Origin: Helianthus annuus
Taxonomy: Eukaryota > Streptophyta > Magnoliopsida > Asterales > Asteraceae
DNA length: 64,000 bases
Direction of reading: 5' to 3'
NCBI RefSeq assembly: GCF_002127325.2
Contig: NC_035438.2
Coordinates: 143,553,801-143,617,800 of the forward strand
Shown one piece after another: positions 57,093 to 64,000 of the stretch; the first letter of the stretch is position 1; each line of letters begins with the position of its first letter. Position numbers and translations under genes: made by a program. Below the pieces are notes generated by a model. It was not told where the DNA came from and made no database searches. It saw only the letters and a program-made list of their open reading frames with translations.

Positions 57093-57854
57093 ATGCCTTC
57101 ACCATGTACTAGAAAGATGGACACTACGAATCCCATGGCCATAGTATCAGACGACATAGTTTCATCAGAGCACGAGGTGTACATCTCCGATACTACCGGC
57201 ACAGACGATTATGACTTTCAGCCCTTTTCGTTGCTTGATGTCGTAGCAGAGCCTACTGATGGCCATCTTGTTGGGAATTTGCCACTCGTGGTAATCCCTG
57301 CTCCTGTGCCCCTTGCCGCTTATCCCGTTGTTGATATGCCCCCCGACGTGGTCTCTGACGACGATAAGGATCTATTAGAGGAGGACCCATTTGAGGGCGA
57401 GGCCCTATCGCTGCTGGTGATAGCCTGCTGCTTGCTGACGCTCCTGCAAGAAGAGGCTCATGCCCATTCACCTGTCCCAGACCCATATGAGTCTGTGGCG
57501 TCCGCATCTTTGCATACACAGGGAGTGCAACATCACTCACACGACGCCGACCCTGATATGGCGTCATCAGCTACACCAGTTCCCGCGCACAGCTTTGAGT
57601 TTGATCACGATATTGAGAATGATCCCGTTTTTCTACCTGGTTTTGATCCAGACCATGACATGGAGTTCATACACTTAGACCAGCCCTTGGAGGATTCAGT
57701 AGTCCCTATCGACCCTATGTTTGATGATCCAGCTGATTTTGAGATGGAGTTTGTTGATCCGGAGCCGGCTGTGGCCCCTGAGCCAGGCGTTGCTCCCGAC
57801 CCCGCATTGGAGCATGGCCCTGATCATGCCAATGCACCTGCTATTGCTCCTTGA
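57093..57854 (+). CDS. T8 pre-gag ORF (ORF0), truncated
   Basis: Homologue of the T4 ORF0: ATG at 57093, about 250 residues aligning to T4 (VSDDIVSSEHEV, DFQPFSL, YESVAS, GFDPDHDMEFI, DLEH-like end). A short stretch at about 57405-57460 reads out of phase relative to T4 and then returns, indicating compensating indels. The TGA at 57852-57854 lies just past the break point and is not the natural end. Function unknown. Confidence 0.62.
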   Translation: MPSPCTRKMDTTNPMAIVSDDIVSSEHEVYISDTTGTDDYDFQPFSLLDVVAEPTDGHLVGNLPLVVIPAPVPLAAYPVVDMPPDVVSDDDKDLLEEDPFEGEALSLLVIACCLLTLLQEEAHAHSPVPDPYESVASASLHTQGVQHHSHDADPDMASSATPVPAHSFEFDHDIENDPVFLPGFDPDHDMEFIHLDQPLEDSVVPIDPMFDDPADFEMEFVDPEPAVAPEPGVAPDPALEHGPDHANAPAIAP

Positions 57855-58190
57855 TTGATCATCTGCTTGGACGAGAGAAAATTAGGGTAACTGTGCAAGA
57901 CAATTTATTATTACGAGGGCCCACGTAATAGCGACTTGTAGTGCACAGAAATCCTGGTGGACTCTGCGGGTCAAGCTAATGAAAAACAATGTAGCAGGAA
58001 ATAACTAAAACACGAATGACCAAGGCGATGTAGCCTCGAGTTCATTCAATTATATGCAACAAGCCAAATTGGCAAGCCTATGTGAAGGCTCAGAAATTTA
58101 TTTCTCCACTCATACATTGAGTATATTTACGTGTAAATTTGGGTGATTACATGATGGTTTATGGTGCTATGTATCTCATAGACAATTGAA
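57855..58190 (+). other. Unassigned sequence after T8 break
   Basis: 336 bp without coding signal. It may be a diverged ORF0-gag spacer of T8 or a separate fragment; a GATGTAGCC word is shared with the T4 spacer but is too short to decide. Confidence 0.3.
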
Positions 58191-58507
58191 ATGTTGTCTA
58201 GCCCGCTTCATACCACTTCGACAGAAGAGAATGCACCCAGACGTGTCTCAGACACCAGTACACTACCAAGGACAGAAGCCGAGCTGCAAGAACGCATCTC
58301 ACAGGCAAATGCACGACATGAAGCCCTCTGCTCTAAGCACAACGATGGCATTACTGGAAATAACCCTCCAACTGGCTGCACCTATAAGCAGTTCCTGAAC
58401 TACCAGCCTTTGAACTTTAACGGAGCAGGAAGTGCTGTTGCATTTGTTCGTTGGTCCGACAAGATTGACTCCATTCTAAGAATGAGTAACGGTTCAACCC
58501 AACAGAG
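58191..58507 (+). pseudogene. gag: Ty3 gag N-terminal fragment
   Basis: The ATG at 58188-58190 region opens MLSSPLHTTSTEEN..., followed by a helical stretch (EAELQERISQANARHEAL) and the capsid start CTYKQFLNYQPLNFNG, VAFVRWSDKIDSILRMSN. This is the beginning of a Ty3 gag capsid. It stops at about 58507, where LTR-like sequence begins. It may be what remains of T8 gag. Confidence 0.65.
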
Positions 58508-58990
58508 TGTTCCCTGTTTTGGTCAAAAATCACACAAGGATAATGCAACCAAACTCTAAGTAAACGGGGAATGATGCTTGGTTTGTTGAAAAAGTAAAGG
58601 ATCACTTTAGTAAGAAATATGCAAGTGACACAAGGATTTATACGAGGAAAAAGCCCTTGATCAATATATGATCTCCGGCATAAAAAACCTCGGGTGATGG
58701 CAACTACCGATCACCAAACTTCAATATAACAAAAAATGGTTACAACTTCGGAGGATAATGAGCTGAGTACAAGGATCACTATAGTATCGAGTGTCTAAGC
58801 CTGTGAGAAATGTGTTGTGTGTCTTCCGAATGGGGAAGAGTGTTATATATACAAGTGTGAGTGGCCTATTTTAGGTAAACAAACTAATAATCAGCTCATT
58901 ACCCCTTTAGAAATAAAAGTAAATCTAGCCTAAATTATCGCCCTTAAATCATGCCAAGTTTCCATATCCTTCACAACGTTCATCTCTGAT
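58508..58990 (-). mobile_element. Copia-type LTR fragment, minus strand (boundaries uncertain)
   Basis: Read on the minus strand it has a TATA run (TGTATATATAAC, about 58844-58855). A U5-like end follows with CACCCGAGGTTTTTTATGCC and TCGTATAAATCCTTGTGTC, a text style typical of Tork-like copia LTRs, finishing ...CAGGGAACA at 58508. No PBS follows, so it may be a solo LTR. I could not find a matching duplication on the right, and that edge is a guess. Confidence 0.45.
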
Positions 58991-59199
58991 TAAGCATATG
59001 CCAAAGTTGTAAAGACGCGTCCCTTGATTGTGATGCTAAGAGCGGATCCTGCTAGACATTCCTGCAAAATGACATTAAGTTCAATGAAAGCAACTGTTAG
59101 TGCAGTTGTCTGTCGACTACATCTGTGTTCGAGTCTTAGAGAGAGAGAAAGTCAAGTCGCCATGAGTTTCACTACGAGATTGACTACGGCAATATCCAA
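58991..59199 (+). other. Possible 3' tail of a copia internal region
   Basis: No recognised protein. It leads directly into a purine run and the T11 LTR, as the 3' untranslated tail of a copia element would. Confidence 0.35.
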
Positions 59200-59208
59200 G
59201 GGGGAGAT
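59200..59208 (+). promoter_or_regulatory. Polypurine tract upstream of the T11 LTR
   Basis: GGGGGAGAT (in CCAAGGGGGAGAT) directly precedes TGTTGATGC. A PPT belongs before a 3' LTR, yet this LTR is followed by a PBS. Confidence 0.7.
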
Positions 59209-59622
59209 TGTTGATGCATATTTTGTCTATCGCCTTTGTCAATCCGAGTCATAGTGAAAAGCCGGGAAGAAATCAAGTGCATATTGTCATATTTAGTTAG
59301 AAATGGCAAGGTGGCAAAGTTGTAATTAGTGTGAACTTTCATTTAGTTGCCTTGACCATATAAATAGGAGATATGTCATGATTTTAGTTAGAGATTTAGA
59401 GACTTTTGGAAGAGATTTAGAGAGAAGTTGGGGAGAAGACTTTCTAGAGAGAGAAAGTAGAGAGAGAAAGTATTGTATTTGTGATTCTTGTATCGTTCTT
59501 GTCAAATTCAGCAATGGAATCACATTAGTAGTACGTTATCGTGTGTTCGGTCACGTTCGTTCACGGATTCCGCACGTGAAACGTTCGTTACGCAATCGAA
59601 CGGTATCAAAACCGGTCCTACA
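59209..59622 (+). mobile_element. T11 LTR (5' LTR, or middle LTR of a tandem)
   Basis: 414 bp, TGTTGATGC...GGTCCTACA, followed by a PBS. TATAAATA at 59359-59366. An AG-rich run (59440-59475) lies in the transcribed part. Confidence 0.82.
59359..59366 (+). promoter_or_regulatory. T11 LTR TATA box
   Basis: TATAAATA in CCATATAAATAGG, about 150 bp into the LTR. Confidence 0.65.
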
Positions 59623-59624
59623 AG

Positions 59625-59640
59625 TGGTATCAGAGCTAGG
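59625..59640 (+). other. T11 primer-binding site (initiator tRNA-Met)
   Basis: TGGTATCAGAGCTAGG, two bases after the LTR; identical to the T2 PBS. Confidence 0.9.
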
Positions 59641-59914
59641 AGCTTGATTGCTTGATCAAACATGTTGTTTTCGTACTGATTTCAGCAGATTTGAGCCGAT
59701 TCAGATCTGATTTCTCCTATTTCTTCACCTTCTACTCGTTCTTTACCGAAAAACGTCAAATTGAACAGGTAAATACGGTCCGTTTCGTCTGATTTTTGGA
59801 TATGATGTGCGTTTAGACCCGATCTACAACCCTACCAAGTTTCAGCTCGAAATTCCGAGCCGTTTTGGAGAAATCGTGATTTTTCTGTCCGAATTTACGT
59901 CAATATTCAGCTGT

Positions 59915-60765
59915 GAACCGCCTTTGTGAACATTCTAGGATCGCTCCAAACATTCATGTGAACCGCTCGAAAATTGTGCTCTGGATCGCTCATAGAATCT
60001 TCTGAACCGCTCATATGACAAAATTAACCTCTGGCTCGCTCTTTTGAACACCTGAACCGCTTATAAGACTTCAGGAGGATCGCTCATTGGTTGATCATTG
60101 GTCCGCTCAAACAGATTTTGAGGTGAACCGCTTTTAAGTATCACGTGAACCGCTCATACGTCTAAGATTAGACAGAGTTGGGAACCGCTCCAAGTGTCAG
60201 CTGGATCGCGCTTTCGTCATCACCTTCACGTGACTTATCTGATATTACAGGATGTTGGCCAATCAATTGAAGTTGTCGGAATAATATCACCGCCCCACTA
60301 AGTCTCTTGGCCCAATCCCAGCCCAACATCAACATATATCACTACCTACAATCATTTGATGTTGTGCGGTTGTTGTTGACTATTTTGCACCATTAACACC
60401 GACCCATTAAACAAATGGCAGCTCATTGAGTTCTCAGCCCAACCGCCAAATTACTTTGAAGTCATATCCACCGCCCATACAACCATTCAATCACCCAATC
60501 ATTTTTTTACTATCACCCAATCCAACACTTGTACCACCCCATTACCTTATAATAACCACTTAAAACCCACCGCCTTTTAAGTTCACAGCCCATTTAAGTC
60601 ACCGCTGCACCGGTCCACTTCAGCCGCCCCATTAGCTGATATTAATTCACTGCTCACTCCTAGTATTAATCTGGACCGCTTATTCGGATTGTTTTGGATC
60701 GCTTTTTCAGACAATTCTTTGAATCGCGTATTCGAACATCGGTTGGATCGCTTATTTGGCAGTTT
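59915..60765 (+). repeat. GAACCGCT / GGATCGCT motif array in T11 leader
   Basis: Some twenty occurrences of GAACCGCT, GGATCGCT or one-base variants (GGCTCGCT, GGTCCGCT, GGACCGCT, GAATCGCG). They are densest at 59915-60210 and return at 60670-60760; between them is a CACCGCCC-rich stretch. Spacing is irregular, about 15-35 bp. There is no coding signal. Confidence 0.75.
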
Positions 60766-60787
60766 TGAAAAACCGAGTTAAGAAATC

Positions 60788-62791
60788 ATGGGTTTCAATG
60801 TGTTTAATATGACTCAGGAAAAAATGGATAAAATAAGGGAATTAGAGAGAGAATTTGATTCGTTTTCAATGTTTCCAGGAGAAAGTACAAAGAGTGTCAT
60901 TAAGAGATACAAACATCTTGTTAGTTCAATGTCTGATTTAGATATTACAAAAGAACCAGAAGAGTGGGTTGAAAAATTTATCAGTGCTTTGCCGAAAGAA
61001 GAATGGGAAGATTATGTCTTGAACTTGAGAAGTTCTAGAGAATTTTCTCAACTGACAATTTCTCCACTCATTAAAAGGATTGAAGAACAGATGGTGATCA
61101 AGGATGAGAAAAGGAAAGAAAAAGCTGTAAAAGTCAAAGAATCTGTGAAGAATGAATCGTCAAGGTCTGCATCAGTATGCTCAAATTGTCACAACTTCAA
61201 GACAGTCAATGCCAAACTTGTGAAGGATGCAGAAAGTTTAGCATTGGAGATCAAGAAATTGAACAATAAGAAGAAAGCTGATGAAAAACAGATTCTAGAC
61301 TTACAGGGTATTTGTGAGAAGTTGAAAGTCGAAAATGGCAAACTGTTGGGTAGTGTGAACAGTTTGACATTAGAGACCAAAGGTTTGAAAGAAAATGAAA
61401 AGGTCTTTGAAAGCAAACAGAAATCATCAGAAAATGAAGATTTCTGGATAAAATTGGAGAACAAAAATCTGAAAGCTAATGAAGTGAAACTTCAAGAACA
61501 GATAAATGTTTTGGAAAATGAAAAATCTGTTCTTGAAAACTTGAAAAATGAAAATGAAAATTCAATCAAGTCTCATCTTGAAAGAATATCTAAGCTTGAA
61601 GACGAAGCTAAGAGTTCAAGGATCAAGATTGATGAACTTGAAAAGAAATTGATCAGTTTTGCGACTAAATCTGACAAGTTGAATATTCCTTGTCCAAAAC
61701 CGATCAATTCTGTTCCAATAAGTGACTGTGTCACAAACTTTGACTCTTTCAAAGTTGAAGATTGTGATGGTGCATCCGATGATGAAAATGTTAAAAAAGA
61801 AAAACAAAAATCGTTTTTAAATTTGAAAGAAAAATTTCAGAAAACTGTTTTGCAATCGACCGAAAAAGGTGAATGTTCTAAGCAAAAGCCTTTGAAGAAG
61901 AAAGCAGAACAGAAACAAAAAGATAATAAAAGTTCATCGGATCGATCATCCAATCAAAAACAAAATTTACAAAAAATAAAAAATGAAAATTCAAAATTTG
62001 TTGGTAATAAGTGGTGCAGGTCAGACCACAGTGCTAAAACGTCAAATCCATCAAAGTCGAGGAAGGAATATCACCAGGCCAAACAGTGTTACGACTTGAG
62101 TGTTTGGTACAACGGTGATAACTGGTACGATAACAGAATGTGTTACAGCTGCGGCTATCATGGACACATTGCTGTTAATTGCTAGTACTGGAGATATGAG
62201 ACCAGGAGGTGCTATAACTGCAATATCAAAGGTCATATTGCCCGAGATTGCCCGAGGAGATCAATGGGAAGATCAAGGGTTATGTCTCAGAAAGTGGCAA
62301 GAATTCCAGTCAAGGTCAAGCCCGAAGAACTAAAAGTTCGAGAACCAAAAGTTCAACAACCGAAAGTTCTAGAGACGAAAGTTAAACTTTCTCAGGGGCA
62401 GAAAGACCGACTGAGGAAGAAGAGAAAGAAAGCGAGAGAATATCTCGAGAAGATTTTGTCCTCGGGTTCATCCGTTGGAAAGAATAAGAGCTCTGATGAA
62501 TCAACTTCTTCGGTCGCAAAGTCAAGCAAGACGAATTCATCAGATACAAATCTGAGGACAGAACAGAGAGAGAAAAAGAAGAAAATGATTGGCGATGAAT
62601 CTGACAGGTCAAAGTCAGACAAGCCACCTGCAGGCAATGATTCTGGTTCGTCAAAGCCAGAGGAGCCTTTGGTTGAGGTAAAAAAGGAGAATTCAGGTTT
62701 AGCAATGGATGATGCAAATTTTCCACCATTGTTGAACAAGAATTCGAAATCACCCAAGGACCGTCAGGCTTGGGTGAATCTGTTTAAATGA
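60788..62791 (+). pseudogene. gag: T11 gag with long coiled coil and two zinc knuckles
   Basis: The ATG at 60788 (AAATCATGGG) opens a frame in one phase to the TGA at 62789-62791, 667 codons, broken once by TAG at 62183-62185. Capsid (UBN2-like) at residues about 1-105, with MFPGESTKSVIKRYKHLVSSM and FISALPKEEWEDYVLNLRSS. A strongly heptad-patterned coiled coil follows at about residues 140-300, then a K/S/Q-rich basic region. The knuckles C-YS-C-GYHGH-IAVN-C and C-YN-C-NIKGH-IARD-C are separated by the TAG. The tail is charged and basic, ending NFPPLLNKN...WVNLFK, a natural-looking Gag end. The N-terminus may be shortened compared with other copia Gags. Confidence 0.82.
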
Positions 62792-64000
62792 AAAACCTGA
62801 CTTGCCGGAGATCCCAAGATGGTATCGTGGATCATGAATCGGCACATTTCTTGAGAAATTTCACTTTGGTGATTTTTCGATTTACATGTGGTAAATCAGG
62901 GACATTAATTTGTACTTGATTTTCTACTGATGGTTTATGATCAAACTGAAAATGTTAAATCTTTAAAAGGTTTGAAGAAAACAAAATGAAGAGATAACCC
63001 CGAACCTACAAATGGTTGGTAAACAAACTAATTTTTCCGGAAAAACCATTTTGATTGAAACAAACTTAAGTGTTTTGAAATCATTATGGGAAAATAGTTT
63101 GTTGTGAGGGGGAGTTCTGATTGTTTTTGCACGAGAATGGTGAATTGAGGTAATTCACATAATGTTGTCAAGTTTCTTGTATAGTTTGTTTTCAATTTTT
63201 CTTCAGAAAATCAAAATTGAAACATATTTTGATTTTAGGGGGAGTATTAAAATTTTGAAAAATTTAAAAAATTGAAAAATGAAAATGAGTTTTGCTGCAA
63301 AAAGAGGAGATGATAGTACATTGGTGGACTATCACATACATTGGTGGACTATCACAGCATGCTAGAGATTTGTAAAGACAAAATTGTTTTTAAACAAGTC
63401 TTACTAATGATGTGTCAGTAGGCTTCACACAGTTAGTAAATTGTATTCGAGATACAAACATAAAATCAAAACTTACTTATTTTGTGGGGAACACTACTTG
63501 GATATATAGGTAACCCCTGAAATCTCGTCTGAAAGGTTTCTTATTCTGGAATACTAGGTTCTTGTACTCAATTGATGTCTGGGGTATTATTCCGGGACTT
63601 CTGCTGAACGGTGGTTCTGACCTAGTCCCTGGCTAATACTTGCTTCAATATGCTTGAAACATAGCATAAAGCGCTCAGCTGATTAGACAATAAAATTGAT
63701 GATCAGTTGTTGTAGCTGAAAAGATCCTCTAAAGGGGACCCACTGCTAAGTCGAAGCTGATATCTCTCTGCTGAACGGAAGTTCTGACCTGAGATCCCTC
63801 AGTTCTCGCATTTTTCCCCTAATTTATATACAGATATCATTTGTAGTTATACTTACCTGTAAATCAGAATATTGGGATCTGGATACGGGAGTATATTCAA
63901 GAGGTGGGACACTCAAATAAGTTTAAGTGCTAATACATTAAATACGTATCTTGAATCAATTGAAAACTTGTGTAGAGGTTTAAGTGGACAACAATACTGA
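62792..64000 (+). other. Non-coding region after T11 gag
   Basis: No protease, integrase or RT text is recognisable. The first 100 bp (about 62805-62860) faintly recall the copia protease start in broken frames. Purine runs GGGGGAG at 63109-63115 and 63239-63245 look like PPTs. A 20-bp direct repeat (ACATTGGTGGACTATCACA-type) is at 63319-63358. The phrase CTGCTGAACGG...GTTCTGACCT occurs at about 63601 and 63771. Confidence 0.45.

Larger units (their letters stand above)
53093..57850 (+). mobile_element. T8: second member of the T4 family, 5' part
   Basis: LTR, PBS, hairpin array and ORF0 in the same order and spacing as T4. Homology to T4 ORF0 ends at about 57845, after which unrelated sequence follows. 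The element starts next to the T7 LTR; its target duplication cannot be checked. Confidence 0.85.
59209..64000 (+). mobile_element. T11: copia element with gag, runs off the window
   Basis: LTR 59209-59622, PBS, 1.15-kb leader, gag 60788-62791, then 1.2 kb with no recognisable intact pol. The gag style and short TGTTGATGC LTR fit a Sirevirus-like copia lineage. Whether pol lies beyond 64000 cannot be seen. Confidence 0.75.

Noticed and set aside
57253..57567. Minus-strand open frame of 104 codons opposite T8 ORF0
   Set aside because: Shadow of the GAY/CCN-rich ORF0 codons; the plus-strand frame has a homologue in T4 while this one does not.
31358..57850. T4 and T8 LTRs as the two LTRs of one element
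   Set aside because: Both are followed by a PBS, leader array and ORF0 in the same orientation, so both are 5' LTRs of separate copies.

Overview
The window is plant nuclear DNA consisting almost entirely of LTR retrotransposons inserted into one another. I see no host gene, rRNA, classical tRNA gene or CRISPR array. The Gag, protease, reverse transcriptase, RNase H and integrase motifs are those of plant Ty3/gypsy chromoviruses (Tekay-like) and Ty1/copia Sireviruses (SIRE/Maximus-like). The style of the proteins, and the extra ORF after copia pol, suggest an Asteraceae genome; that is inference from family resemblance, not a database result.

Layout. T1 (1-7941, +) is a decayed Tekay-like Ty3 element lacking its 5' LTR. 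T2 (7942-31357, +) is a Sirevirus-type copia element that starts inside the 3' LTR of T1. It has a 5' LTR, gag, protease, a pol split by a nested element, then an extra reading frame of about 1,300 codons (ORF3) with its own promoter-like sequence, a PPT and a 3' LTR cut at 31357. T3 (12380-23387, -) is an 11-kb Ty3 element inserted in T2 pol, with a perfect 5-bp target duplication (AGAGC), LTRs about 99% alike and badly broken genes. T4 (31358-37424, +) is a Ty3 element with a 3.4-kb LTR, inserted in the T2 3' LTR; its leader holds an array of short hairpins and an extra acidic, proline-rich ORF before gag. T5 (37425-48878, +) is a relative of T3 inserted in the T4 gag. Its 5' LTR is itself interrupted by a 2.5-kb solo LTR, T6 (39633-42122, TSD GCTCA). 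T5 gag carries a 95-bp GT-AG segment that looks like an intron.

Right part. T7 (48879-53089, -) is the 5' end of another Ty3 element with a long leader array of GTCC...GGAC mini-hairpins. T8 (53093-about 57850, +) is a second, diverged copy of the T4 family with the same hairpin array and the same pre-gag ORF. 57855-59208 is a mosaic of fragments: a Ty3 gag N-terminus, a minus-strand copia-type LTR and a copia tail ending in a PPT. T11 (59209 to the window end, +) is a copia element with a 414-bp LTR, a leader full of GAACCGCT/GGATCGCT motifs and a long coiled-coil gag with two zinc knuckles, and no recognisable intact pol in the 1.2 kb that follows.

How it fits together. These are copy-and-paste elements: the LTR promoter makes genomic RNA, Gag packages it, initiator tRNA-Met primes at the PBS (seen in seven elements), RT/RNase H copy it, and integrase inserts the product. 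The visible nesting T1 > T2 > T4 > T5 > T6, with T3 also inside T2, gives an order of insertion. Most enzymes are broken, so recent mobility (T3) implies help from intact relatives elsewhere. Least ordinary are the covarying hairpin leaders, the two non-canonical ORFs (T4/T8 pre-gag ORF and T2 ORF3 with its promoter-like sequence) and the possible gag intron in T5.
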